A program made the position numbers and the translations under genes. The notes under the pieces are model-generated. The model did no database searches and was not told the origin of the DNA. It saw only the letters and a list, made by a program, of their open reading frames with translations. 64,000 bases of DNA from CAWACP01 sp963780655 (GTDB taxonomy: Bacteria; Acidobacteriota; Terriglobia; Bryobacterales; Bryobacteraceae). Positions 6,662-14,560 of the stretch are shown one piece after another (the first letter of the stretch is position 1; every line of letters starts with the position of its first letter). The DNA is taken from positions 558,001 through 622,000 of the forward strand of contig CAWACP010000003.1 of assembly GCA_963780655.1 (NCBI GenBank). Reading direction: 5' to 3'.

Positions 6662-7831
6662 TCATCGCGCGGTTCTGGCCAGGCTGGTCTGAGCCGTGCG
6701 CCGCGGCGGTCCGACGGCATCGGCAAGCATGAGCGCCGCACCGGTCAGGATAACCGCCGCGGTGAGTGCAAAGCGCAGCCCCACCGCTTGCGACAGCAGC
6801 CCAATGGCGGGCGGGCCGAGAAGGAATCCCAGATAGCCGACGGTGGTTACTGCGGCGATTCCGGAGTGAGGGCTGACTCGTTTTTGCCGGCCCGCGGCGC
6901 TGGTGACGATCGGAAAAATGGAAGCGTACCCGAGACCGGCGCAGCCAAAACCGGCCAACGCTCCGGCGACATTCCCGGCAATCAGCGCTCCAAAGAACCC
7001 GGCAGCGGAGAGCGCGGCGCCGTATCGCACCACCGCAACGGCGCCGAAACGGCGATTCAGCGAGTCGCCGGCCATTCGTCCAATAGCCATAGCCGCGGAG
7101 AAAACCGTGTAGCCCAGAGCGGCTATGGCCGCAGTGGCGCCGGGAAGCTCAGCGATGTAAACGGCCGACCAGTCCGCAATGGCGCCTTCGCAGAGCAGAA
7201 TGCAGAACGCGATCAACGACAACGCGATGAGAGTGCCGCGCAGGTTCGCGATGCGGAAGGGCTCCTGGCCTTCGCGAGTGTTGCCAGGTTCCAGATACCA
7301 TCCTGCGACTGCGGCCACGCCGGCCAGCGCCGCGCCGGCGACGGAAAACTGCAGCGCCGGAGTGAGGCGCCACCCGGCTGCCAGAGCGCCCATCGCCGCC
7401 CCCGCCATAGCCCCCAGGCTGAACAGCGCGTGAAACGATGACATCAGCGGCCGTCCCCATGCCTTCTCCAGTTCCACGCCCTTCGAATTCATGAGGACGT
7501 TCATGCATCCGCCCGCCGCGCCATAGACGGCCAGGGCCGGCCCGAGCAGCCATCCCGAGGGCACAATGCCCGGCAGGGGCAGCGCGGCGCAGAAGCACAA
7601 GGCGAAGACTCGCGCCAGTAATTTCGTATCGAGCGAATTGGCCCAGCGCGCCGCCAGAGGCATTGCCAGCAGGGCCCCGGCGCCCGCGCCGAGGAGCGAG
7701 AAGCCCAGCGCGGCGTCCGACAGGTTCAGCTTCTGCTGCACCGCGGGAATACGGGCCAGCCAGTTTCCAACCACCATGCCGTGGACCAGGAACAGGGTGG
7801 AGACGGCAATGCGTGCGCGGGCGGTGCTCAT
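6662..7831 (-). CDS. MFS transporter, YbjJ-like
   Basis: This 389-residue protein has about twelve hydrophobic helices with short loops, typical of the major facilitator superfamily. The N-terminal pattern ARIAVSTLFLVHGMVVGNW then LARIPAVQQKLNLSDAALG resembles the uncharacterised E. coli YbjJ group; the substrate is unknown. The loop LAARWANSLDTKLL after helix 2 matches the usual MFS signature position. Its ATG overlaps the stop of the HAD phosphatase gene by 4 bp, so the two are coupled, and a soluble phosphatase next to a carrier may act on the transported compound. The gene is 43 bp upstream of the histidine kinase gene on the same strand and could be in the same transcript. Confidence 0.88.
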   Translation of the reverse strand: MSTARARIAVSTLFLVHGMVVGNWLARIPAVQQKLNLSDAALGFSLLGAGAGALLAMPLAARWANSLDTKLLARVFALCFCAALPLPGIVPSGWLLGPALAVYGAAGGCMNVLMNSKGVELEKAWGRPLMSSFHALFSLGAMAGAAMGALAAGWRLTPALQFSVAGAALAGVAAVAGWYLEPGNTREGQEPFRIANLRGTLIALSLIAFCILLCEGAIADWSAVYIAELPGATAAIAALGYTVFSAAMAIGRMAGDSLNRRFGAVAVVRYGAALSAAGFFGALIAGNVAGALAGFGCAGLGYASIFPIVTSAAGRQKRVSPHSGIAAVTTVGYLGFLLGPPAIGLLSQAVGLRFALTAAVILTGAALMLADAVGPPRRTAQTSLARTAR

Positions 7832-8448
7832 GGGAGTGCAATACCCGGCAGCCCGAAATCGATGTCGCGCTGGAGCTGTTGCGGGTCGACGAAAAGCGCG
7901 GCATGCAGGCCGGCGCGTTTTGCTCCGTCCACGTTTTCCGCGCGGTCATCCAGAAACAGCGCTTGCTCTCCGGAGACTCCCAGGCCTCGCAGCGAGTGCA
8001 GGTAGATGCCCGTTTCCGGTTTCACCATGTTGACTTCGCAGGAGTAGGTTCGATGATCGAAACGCTGAAGCCAGGTTGCGTTCCCCTCCAGGTACGACCT
8101 GAGCGTCACCGGCATATTGGACAGCACGGCAATCTTCCGGCCGGAGGCCTGCAAACGACCGGCCCAGTCAAGCATGGCCGGGTTCGTATGGGACCAGCTC
8201 ACGCAATCAAGGTGAATGAGTTCGTCAATCTGGTCGCCGGAGAAGCTGACGCCTGCGTCGCGGGCCACAGCGTTCCAGTATGCCGTGGTATCGAGATCGT
8301 TCCGGTCGAAGGCGGCGCGGTGTTTCCAGTAGAGACGCTGCAGGCTCGCGGCGTCGATCCTGGCCGCGCCGGCGAGCGCCGCGATGTCGCTCTCCGTCTG
8401 GGGGAGCGATAAAACGTGCCCGTAGTCGAAGATTACAGCCTGAATCAT
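7828..8448 (-). CDS. HAD-superfamily hydrolase, YihX-like
   Basis: The 206-residue product begins with HAD motif I as IFDYGHVLS, with the nucleophile Asp8 and Gly in place of the second Asp. This is the pattern of the YihX/HAD-IA group (compare FDLGNV), whose E. coli member dephosphorylates alpha-glucose 1-phosphate. Motif II is AVLSNMP, motif III includes the Lys of MVKPETGIY, and motif IV is ALFLDDRAENV. A helical cap lies between residues 15 and 90. The protein is probably a cytoplasmic small-molecule phosphatase. The substrate is unknown. It is 12 bp downstream of hemB and overlaps the MFS gene by 4 bp. Confidence 0.9.
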   Translation of the reverse strand: MIQAVIFDYGHVLSLPQTESDIAALAGAARIDAASLQRLYWKHRAAFDRNDLDTTAYWNAVARDAGVSFSGDQIDELIHLDCVSWSHTNPAMLDWAGRLQASGRKIAVLSNMPVTLRSYLEGNATWLQRFDHRTYSCEVNMVKPETGIYLHSLRGLGVSGEQALFLDDRAENVDGAKRAGLHAALFVDPQQLQRDIDFGLPGIALP

Positions 8449-8460
8449 GACAAAGCGGCC

Positions 8461-9432
8461 TCAGGCCAGAATGCGCGCCGCTTCCTTTGCAAAGTAGGTC
8501 AGGATGAAGTCGGCCCCGGCGCGGCGAATGGCCGTGAGAGATTCCAGAATCGCACGCTCGCGGTCGAGCCAGCCTTTCTGTACGGCCGCGATGATCATGC
8601 TGAACTCGCCGCTCACCTGGTAGGCCCCGAGCGGCAACTCGAAACGGTCGCGGGCCATGCGCACGATGTCCAGATACGGCATCGCCGGTTTCACCATGAT
8701 CATGTCCGCGCCCTCTTCGATATCCAGCTCGATCTCGCGCATCGCCTCGCGGCCGTTCGCGGGGTCCATCTGATAACTGCGGCGATCGCCGAATTGGGGC
8801 GCCGATTCGGCAGCCTCGCGGAACGGGCCGTAAAAAACCGACGCGTACTTCGCTGCATACGAGAGCACCGGCGTATTGGAGAAGCCGTTGTCATCGAGCG
8901 CCCGGCGAATGGCAGCCACGCGGCCGTCCATCATGTCGCTGGGCGCCACCACGTCGGTGCCCGCGCGGGCGTGCGACACGGCCGCTTTCGCCAGCCATTC
9001 GAGCGTCACGTCGTTGTGAACGTCGTTATTCTCGACGAAGCCGCAGTGCCCGTGGCTGGTGTACTCGCAGTTGCAGACGTCGGTTATATAGAGGAGTGCG
9101 GGGCAGGCCTGTTTGAGGGCGATCAGGGCGCGCTGGACAATGCCGCTCTCGGCCCAGGCGCCTGACGCCATCTCGTCCTTCACTTCGGGGATGCCGAAGA
9201 GAATCACTCCCGCGATTCCCAGACGCCGGACCTCTTCACATTCCTTAACCATCTCGTCGATGGAGAGCTGGAAATTGCCCGGCATCGAACTGATCTCGCG
9301 GCGCACGCCTTCGCCGGGACACACAAACAAAGGGAGGATGAACTGCGAAGGGGCCAGCCGTGTTTCGCGGACCAGCGAGCGGAGTTGCTCGCACGCGCGC
9401 AAACGGCGCATGCGATGAACCGGGAAAGCCAT
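8461..9432 (-). CDS. hemB: Delta-aminolevulinic acid dehydratase (porphobilinogen synthase)
   Basis: HemB condenses two 5-aminolevulinate molecules to porphobilinogen in tetrapyrrole synthesis. At 323 residues the length is standard. The zinc-type cysteine cluster is visible in DVCNCEYTSHGHCG, the Schiff-base lysines fall in SYAAKYASVFYGPFREA and IMVKPAMPYLDIV, and the strong block VVAPSDMMDGRVAAIR is intact. The Cys cluster points to a zinc-dependent enzyme rather than the magnesium-only type. The start faces the acylphosphatase start only 20 bp away, so the two promoters must overlap or extend into coding sequence. The HAD gene follows 12 bp downstream. Confidence 0.97.
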   Translation of the reverse strand: MAFPVHRMRRLRACEQLRSLVRETRLAPSQFILPLFVCPGEGVRREISSMPGNFQLSIDEMVKECEEVRRLGIAGVILFGIPEVKDEMASGAWAESGIVQRALIALKQACPALLYITDVCNCEYTSHGHCGFVENNDVHNDVTLEWLAKAAVSHARAGTDVVAPSDMMDGRVAAIRRALDDNGFSNTPVLSYAAKYASVFYGPFREAAESAPQFGDRRSYQMDPANGREAMREIELDIEEGADMIMVKPAMPYLDIVRMARDRFELPLGAYQVSGEFSMIIAAVQKGWLDRERAILESLTAIRRAGADFILTYFAKEAARILA

Positions 9433-9452
9433 GCCGTATACTATTCAGTCTA

Positions 9453-9725
9453 ATGCAGGTGGCTCGCCGCTATTTCGTGCGTGGATCGGTGCAGGGCGTC
9501 GGGTTCCGCTACTTCGTGCAGAAGATGGCGCGCGATATGGACCTGAAGGGCTGGGTGCGCAATCTGGACGACGGGCGCGTGGAGGTGTTTGCGATCGGCT
9601 CGCCGGAGCAACTCGACGATCTCGCCGGCCACTTATGGCGCGGCCCGGGCATGTCGGACGTCCGCGGCGTTGAACAGCAGGAAGCCGCGATGGAGAAGAG
9701 AAGCGGGTTTCACATCGCGCCGTGA
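9453..9725 (+). CDS. acyP: Acylphosphatase
   Basis: The 90-residue protein hydrolyses carboxyl-phosphate bonds such as those of acetyl or carbamoyl phosphate. The phosphate-binding loop VRGSVQGVGFRYFV contains catalytic Arg19, and the catalytic Asn37 is in GWVRNLDDGRVEV. Length and order match the small stand-alone family. A longer frame runs upstream to 9360 but would overlap the divergent hemB gene; the ATG at 9453 fits the family start (MQVARRYFVRG). Confidence 0.93.
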   Translation: MQVARRYFVRGSVQGVGFRYFVQKMARDMDLKGWVRNLDDGRVEVFAIGSPEQLDDLAGHLWRGPGMSDVRGVEQQEAAMEKRSGFHIAP

Positions 9726-9764
9726 AGGCGGGAACTTCCACCGGCCGCTGGTTGTCCAAACTGC

Positions 9765-10169
9765 ATGGCGATGTCGGCCGGAAACACCCGAAGCGAGCGC
9801 GCCGAAATCAACGTCACGCCGATGATCGATGTTCTGCTGGTCCTGATCATCATCTTCATGGTGATCACGCCGTTGGCGCAGCAGGGTTTGCGGACTCTTG
9901 TCCCTCAGCCGGCAACCCACGAATTGCAGGCGCCCGAACACAGTATCGTGGTAACCGTGTCTGGCGACAACAGCATCCGCCTGAATCAGGAATCGGTGAC
10001 CAGCGCGGATCTGCCCAGTCGTCTCGCGAAAATCTGGCGGACGGGAGCGGCGGACGCCCTGTTCGTCGCCGGTAGTCCCGACGTCGAATATCGGAGCGTG
10101 GCAAATGTAATTGACGTGGCGCGCGGCGCAGGGTTCGAGCGCATCGGCCTCATGCCCCGGGCGCGGTGA
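9765..10169 (+). CDS. ExbD/TolR-family protein
   Basis: The 134-residue product has a short basic N-terminus, then one membrane helix MIDVLLVLIIIFMVITPLA and a periplasmic domain, as in ExbD and TolR. These proteins use the proton gradient together with ExbB or TolQ to energise outer-membrane processes. The essential membrane Asp is present as Asp22 in TPMIDVLLVL. No ExbB, TolQ or TonB gene is in the window, so this is an orphan copy, and its partner must be elsewhere. It lies 39 bp after acylphosphatase and could be cotranscribed. Two alternative ATG codons (9765 and 9771) are possible. Confidence 0.9.
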   Translation: MAMSAGNTRSERAEINVTPMIDVLLVLIIIFMVITPLAQQGLRTLVPQPATHELQAPEHSIVVTVSGDNSIRLNQESVTSADLPSRLAKIWRTGAADALFVAGSPDVEYRSVANVIDVARGAGFERIGLMPRAR

Positions 10170-10213
10170 GCGGGCGCGGCAACATCGTGCAAACTCCGGA
10201 TACCGAGGTCCGT

Positions 10214-10263
10214 GTAGAGCAGCCCTTCGGCCTGCCATGGCAGGCTAAAAGCCTGCTCTACTG
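10214..10263. repeat. Two dispersed hairpin repeats A in inverted orientation
   Basis: GTAGAGCAGCCCTTCGGC followed by CTGC (10214-10235) is a plus copy; the minus copy at 10240-10263 has the stem GCAGGCTAAAAGCCTGC and the tail TCTACTG. Together they form a larger imperfect inverted repeat downstream of the exbD-like gene. A partial third copy (CCTTCGGCCTGCC) follows at about 10270-10284. Confidence 0.85.
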
Positions 10264-10346
10264 TCGCTCGTCCTTCGGCCTGCCCGGCACAACGGCTTCG
10301 CGCCGTAGCTGATTGCTTGCCGCGGAAATGACATACGATAACCAGA

Positions 10347-11435
10347 ATGCCCCAGTATCGGTTCTTCGCTCGCGGCCTTGCTGCGGCCATTGTCGGCTTC
10401 CTGACCATGCCGCTGACAGCACAGTATGCGCCTGCCCCGGAGATTTATTCCGTTACCCAACGGAATTCCCTTATGGGACCGACCGTGACCGAGCAGATTT
10501 GGCGCGACGGTTCCAAAGCGGCGATCGACCTGACCACGCCATCCACGGACCCCGGCGGCAAGACGAGCCATGTTCGCACAGTCTACGATCTGGCTGCCCA
10601 TTCGACAATCTCCTGGGACCCGACCGACTCCGCCACGACGTGCAGCTCCGGCAAATTCAGCGGCGATTGGGGCGATCCGTTTGCAGCGTCAGCAGAGATG
10701 AACGCAGAGCTGTCCGCGAAGGCTACGCAGTCGGGAGTCGAAAGCATCCACGGCGTTTCCGCCAAAATTTTCAATGCCGACATGGGCGCGTCCGGTAAGG
10801 CGAGGGTCTGGCTGGAGCCGAAGTACGGCTTGATCATGAAGGCCGAAATGACCGCGCCGAACGCGGCGCCCCGCGTCATACTGGAGACCGTTGCCGCATC
10901 TTTCGCAAAGCCCGAGGCCGCTGCGTTTGCTGTGCCTGCCGATTGCGGCGCGGCTGCTGGTCCTTCGCCCGAGGACGAAAAGATTGCCGCCGAAACCGCG
11001 GAACCAGCATCGAATTTCAGCAACGCGACGGCGCCCCCGGCGACTCCCCAATCCTGCACGGTCCTGTTTCGGATGGTGCAGAAGGGATCGATGTCCACGA
11101 TCGCACGCGGATACCAGATTGGAATCGATCGGGAGGTCGATGAGCGGAACCCACCGAGTTACCAGTTTGGACCCGATGCCAGTGGCCACATGCTGGTTTC
11201 GGGAGGCGGCCTGACCGAAGTGACGCGGCAAATGCGAAACGGCGTGTTGCGCATCGACAATGCGGGCAACGCGTTCCATGTCGAGATTCGCGTGCCGAAC
11301 GGAGGCGGCGAAGCCACCATTTATCGCCAGTGCGCCGGTCCGCAGACCACGCTGCTGTTTGTCGTGAACAGCCTGGGCGACATGACGCCGGGCGACTGGC
11401 TCTGGGTGAAATCGGGGAAACATGCGGGGCGCTGA
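10347..11435 (+). CDS. Secreted protein of unknown function
   Basis: I do not recognise this 362-residue protein. An N-terminal signal peptide is likely (RGLAAAIVGFLTMPLTAQYA, cleavage near residue 26). The first half carries a pattern of short beta strands with ITxxxVTEQIWRDGSKA-like periodicity, followed by a Pro/Ala/Glu-rich linker (about 195-235). A C-terminal domain with FGPDASGHMLVSGG and GGGEATIYRQCAG follows. Four cysteines (SATTCSSG, PADCGAA, PQSCTV, YRQCAG) could pair in the periplasm. The gene stands alone after a block of hairpin repeats and ends 26 bp before the convergent beta-helix gene. Confidence 0.75.
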   Translation: MPQYRFFARGLAAAIVGFLTMPLTAQYAPAPEIYSVTQRNSLMGPTVTEQIWRDGSKAAIDLTTPSTDPGGKTSHVRTVYDLAAHSTISWDPTDSATTCSSGKFSGDWGDPFAASAEMNAELSAKATQSGVESIHGVSAKIFNADMGASGKARVWLEPKYGLIMKAEMTAPNAAPRVILETVAASFAKPEAAAFAVPADCGAAAGPSPEDEKIAAETAEPASNFSNATAPPATPQSCTVLFRMVQKGSMSTIARGYQIGIDREVDERNPPSYQFGPDASGHMLVSGGGLTEVTRQMRNGVLRIDNAGNAFHVEIRVPNGGGEATIYRQCAGPQTTLLFVVNSLGDMTPGDWLWVKSGKHAGR

Positions 11436-11461
11436 AACTGCCGCGCGTTTGTTTCGAGCGG

Positions 11462-13096
11462 CTAGTGCCGGGCCGCAAGGCGCCGCGCGCGCATCGCCTC
11501 ATAAAGATCCGCGGGACACAGTCGGCCGGGGTGCACTTTCTCCACCGTCCACTGGTAATCGCTGCGCGGAGCGGCGTCGGTATCCACTCCCACAATGATG
11601 AGGCGCGGACCGAAGTCGGGCGGCGGAGGCGGCATCGGCGAGCTGGCGCGGATGTTCCAGAAAGTCGAGTACGCTCCTGAATGCGCGCCCCGGTTCTGCG
11701 ACCCGCCGCTGTAAAAAGGTCGCGTACCCGCTCCGCAGTCCAGATCCGTGAACAGGCTGGCATAGTTGGCCTCGCGATGGTGATCCATGGCGAGATCCAC
11801 GCCGCGTCCCTTCGAGTACACCGTGTGCAGCGCATACCACTCCACTGAAATGTCGTGAACGAATCTGGTACGAATGTCGAAGCCGGTGATGAGGTTCTCC
11901 GTGCCGTGGCTCGCATCGATTCCGTGATGCCCGTTCCAGCCACGCGCGTTCGGGTCCACCGCCCTGTTCGCGGTGACGCCGAGGATCACGTTGCGCACCG
12001 TGCAGAAATTCGTCTCGTTCAACCCGATGGCGAAGTCGGCATTCTGAATTTCGATGTCGTCGAGCCAGCATTGGGCGACTTTATCGAGGGAAAGCGCATT
12101 AAATCCGTGCTCTCGGAAATGTCCTGGATACGGCGACCATGGAAATCGAATTGATAAGTGCTCAATTCCCAGTTCCTGCAGCGCCGGTTCGAACCTGTGA
12201 ATCTCCGGGTTCCACTCCGGCCGGATATCGTACGGCAGCGCGCGCTCCAGCACGATGCGATTGCCGGATGCCGATGCCACACGCGAAAGGAATCGCACAG
12301 CATCGCGCGCGCCGATCAGGTCCGCGCCGGCCGGCATGAGGTCGCCATACAGAAAGTGAATCAGCGATCCGGCCGCGGCGCCTGCTGAGGGGTCGCTTTC
12401 GGTGAGCCGTATCCATTGGCCTCGCTGGATGTGAATTGGCGAGGCCAGCGTCAGGGCGCGGTCGCCTCGGCGCGCGGGTTCACTGACTGCGGCGAGCAGA
12501 GTAGATGGGCCAGTCGAGTCTTCTCCGTTCACGTGAAGGAATCCCGGCCCGAATGACCACTGCGACTGGCCATTCTCAGGCTTGTTACCATACACGTCCT
12601 CGAGCGAGCGTGGTAACAGCAGTACCGTCTTGCCGGATCCCGCGCCGCGTAGTACTACGTTGCCCTTCGTGATCTCGATTTTTCTCGTGATGACGTAAAT
12701 CCCCGTGGGGATGAACAGCACGCCGTGTGAGATAGACTGCAACGCGTTCTTGAGTGCGGCGGTGTCATCAATGCGGCCGTCGCCAACGGCATGAAAGTCG
12801 CGGCGCAGATCGTACTGCGCGATGGCGCTCGGAATGCGTGCCTCGTCGGCGTGATAGCCCGCATACGAAAAGTCGGGCAGATTGTCTTCAGGCCGCCATT
12901 TCTCGCCTGCGCTGCCCCACAGATCCGACATGGTGCAGTCATGTGGCGCACTCACCGCCGCGATCGAGAGGGTCATCGCGAGACCGACAGCCGCACCCAC
13001 CGCGGCGTGATGACGAAATGTCCAACAGCGATGACGAAAGATGCGAAAAATGTTCGCGGGCGTGCGCCTTTTATCCTGTTGATTCATCGGCTGCAT
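11462..13096 (-). CDS. Secreted right-handed beta-helix protein, pectate-lyase-3/GH55-like
   Basis: The 544-residue product has a long basic N-terminus then a hydrophobic stretch AAVGAAVGLAMTLSIAAVSA (about 32-51), fitting a signal peptide. Next comes RRDFHAVGDGRIDDTAALKN, the usual start of the Pectate_lyase_3 fold, followed by GVLFIPTGIYVITRKIEI and VVLRGAGSGKTVLL. Later turns include the LSIRFPWSPYPGHFREHGFN region and repeated short strands ending near ILGVTANRAVD. The fold binds or cleaves acidic or branched polysaccharides; the catalytic residues cannot be named from sequence. The gene converges on the secreted unknown at 10347-11435 and has its own upstream region divergent from a small kinase-like gene. 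Confidence 0.82.
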   Translation of the reverse strand: MQPMNQQDKRRTPANIFRIFRHRCWTFRHHAAVGAAVGLAMTLSIAAVSAPHDCTMSDLWGSAGEKWRPEDNLPDFSYAGYHADEARIPSAIAQYDLRRDFHAVGDGRIDDTAALKNALQSISHGVLFIPTGIYVITRKIEITKGNVVLRGAGSGKTVLLLPRSLEDVYGNKPENGQSQWSFGPGFLHVNGEDSTGPSTLLAAVSEPARRGDRALTLASPIHIQRGQWIRLTESDPSAGAAAGSLIHFLYGDLMPAGADLIGARDAVRFLSRVASASGNRIVLERALPYDIRPEWNPEIHRFEPALQELGIEHLSIRFPWSPYPGHFREHGFNALSLDKVAQCWLDDIEIQNADFAIGLNETNFCTVRNVILGVTANRAVDPNARGWNGHHGIDASHGTENLITGFDIRTRFVHDISVEWYALHTVYSKGRGVDLAMDHHREANYASLFTDLDCGAGTRPFYSGGSQNRGAHSGAYSTFWNIRASSPMPPPPPDFGPRLIIVGVDTDAAPRSDYQWTVEKVHPGRLCPADLYEAMRARRLAARH

Positions 13097-13127
13097 TCAC
13101 CTCGTGAAAATAATTCTGTAACATCTC

Positions 13128-13157
13128 TTGACCGCGGGATGCTTCCAGGGGTATAAC
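13128..13157 (+). promoter_or_regulatory. Probable sigma-70-type promoter for the DHp-domain gene
   Basis: TTGACC at 13128-13133 and TATAAC at 13152-13157 are separated by 18 bp. Each differs from the consensus at one position. The start codon of the gene lies about 75 bp downstream. Confidence 0.5.
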
Positions 13158-13233
13158 CATCAAGGTTACTCCCCCTCATCCTTATACTCTGCTCCGGTGC
13201 TCAGTTGCGCCGCGAAGAAAGAAAGCGATTGCA

Positions 13234-13497
13234 ATGTCTGCAGCAGCACAAATGGCTCTCGGAAAGACTATGACGTTGTTCGAAGAACGCGTCGGCAAGT
13301 GCGGGACGATTCCTGAACTGGCCCACGACCTGAGACAGCCCCTAAGCGCGATTGAGGCGATTTCGTACTATCTCGGACTGACGCTGCCCCCGGACCTGAT
13401 CGAGGCCCGTGGATTGCTGGGCCGCATCCAAACTCTCCTGGAGCAGGCTGACTGCATGCTCGACCGCGCCGAACAGAAGGCGCTCGCGCTTCACTGA
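13234..13497 (+). CDS. Stand-alone histidine-kinase dimerisation (DHp) domain protein
   Basis: The 87-residue protein consists almost only of a HisKA-like helix pair. The H-box reads LAHDLRQPLSAIEAISYYL, with the putative phosphoacceptor His near residue 31, and a second amphipathic helix (ARGLLGRIQTLLEQADCMLDR) follows. No ATPase domain is present, and the frame ends a few residues later with no sign of a continuation. The product could be a phosphotransfer protein, a dimerisation partner for a full kinase, or a remnant. A well-placed promoter-like element at 13128-13157 suggests that it is expressed. Its 3' end overlaps the convergent lpxD gene by 7 bp. Confidence 0.75.
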   Translation: MSAAAQMALGKTMTLFEERVGKCGTIPELAHDLRQPLSAIEAISYYLGLTLPPDLIEARGLLGRIQTLLEQADCMLDRAEQKALALH

Positions 13498-14540
13498 TCC
13501 GTTTCGTTATCGCGAATCTGTTTTTCCAGAATCTGTACCCTGCGCAGGACGGTATCGAGGAGTTCCTTTTGCCCGGGCAGGCGCGCCAGATGCGCGAGTT
13601 GTTCGAGGTGCTCCTTCAGCGGGCGCGCCGGCGTTCCCCACAGCACCTGGCCGCCGCGCACCACCTTCGAGGTGAGCACGCCGGAACCAGAGCCCAGCAC
13701 CGCTCGTGCTTCGATGCGCGCCTTGTCGCCGATACCTACCTGTCCGCCGATTACGACGTAATCCTCAACGACCACGGCGCCTGAGAGGCCCGTTTGCGCC
13801 GCGATCACCACGTGGCGGCCGATGCGGCAGTTGTGCGCGACGTGCACCATGTTGTCGAGCTTGGTTCCGTCTCCGACCGACGTCTCTCCGAGCGCGGCGC
13901 GATCAATGCACGAATTCGCGCCGATTTCGACGTCGTTGCCGATTTCGACGCGCCCCGTCTGCGGAAACTTCTCCCAGTGATCGCCGGCCATGGCGAAACC
14001 GAAACCGTCCGCGCCGATCACCGCGCCGGAGTGGATGATGGCCCGGTCGCCGATGTTCACCTCGTCATAGATGCTCACGTTCGCGTACAGCCGGCAAGCA
14101 GAGCCGAGGCGCACCCGTGCCCCGATCACCGAGCCCGCGCCGACAATCGAACCTCGGCCGATAACGGTCTGCGCGCCGATGGAGACGTACGGTCCAACCG
14201 AAGCATCGTCGGCAACGTCCGCGCCGGCGGCGATAACGGCAGTCGGATGAATTCCTGGCGCCGGCCGTTCGGGCGGGCACAGACGCGCTACCGCCCGCGC
14301 AAATGCGGTCCGGGGATCGGCCACTCGTACCAGTGTTCGCCCGGGCGGGAACTCCTGCGGCACGATGAGACAGCCTGCTGCCGATGCCTGAGCGGCCGCG
14401 GCAGCTTTGCGGTTAGCCACAAACGCCAGATCGTGCGGCCCGGCGCTCTCCAGATCGGCCGCGCCGGTAATCTCGACGCCGGCATCGCCTTCCACCACTC
14501 CGCCGGCCAGTTCGGCGATTTCGAAAACCCGCAGTTTCAC
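13491..14540 (-). CDS. lpxD: UDP-3-O-acylglucosamine N-acyltransferase
   Basis: LpxD adds the N-linked acyl chain in lipid A synthesis. The 349 residues comprise an N-terminal uridine-binding domain and a left-handed beta-helix of hexapeptide repeats (about 100-310) with motifs such as IGRGSIVGAGSVIGARV. The catalytic His lies in DNMVHVAHNCRIGRH. The C-terminus is a short helix (LPGQKELLDTVLRRVQILEK). The start is a GTG at 14540 in the sequence GTGAAACTGCGGG. The gene diverges from lpxA with only 20 bp between start codons. Confidence 0.96.
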   Translation of the reverse strand: MKLRVFEIAELAGGVVEGDAGVEITGAADLESAGPHDLAFVANRKAAAAAQASAAGCLIVPQEFPPGRTLVRVADPRTAFARAVARLCPPERPAPGIHPTAVIAAGADVADDASVGPYVSIGAQTVIGRGSIVGAGSVIGARVRLGSACRLYANVSIYDEVNIGDRAIIHSGAVIGADGFGFAMAGDHWEKFPQTGRVEIGNDVEIGANSCIDRAALGETSVGDGTKLDNMVHVAHNCRIGRHVVIAAQTGLSGAVVVEDYVVIGGQVGIGDKARIEARAVLGSGSGVLTSKVVRGGQVLWGTPARPLKEHLEQLAHLARLPGQKELLDTVLRRVQILEKQIRDNETDQ

Positions 14541-14560
14541 CTCACGTATGATACAAGCTT

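Noticed and set aside
11017..11943. Long open frame on the minus strand across the end of the secreted unknown gene and the beta-helix gene
   Set aside because: It overlaps two better genes, is very rich in Arg, Ser, Thr and Ala, and has no signal or domain; it is a shadow of high-GC coding DNA.
12180..12200. GGTTCGAACC considered as a tRNA T-loop
   Set aside because: It lies in the beta-helix gene and has no surrounding cloverleaf or anticodon arm.
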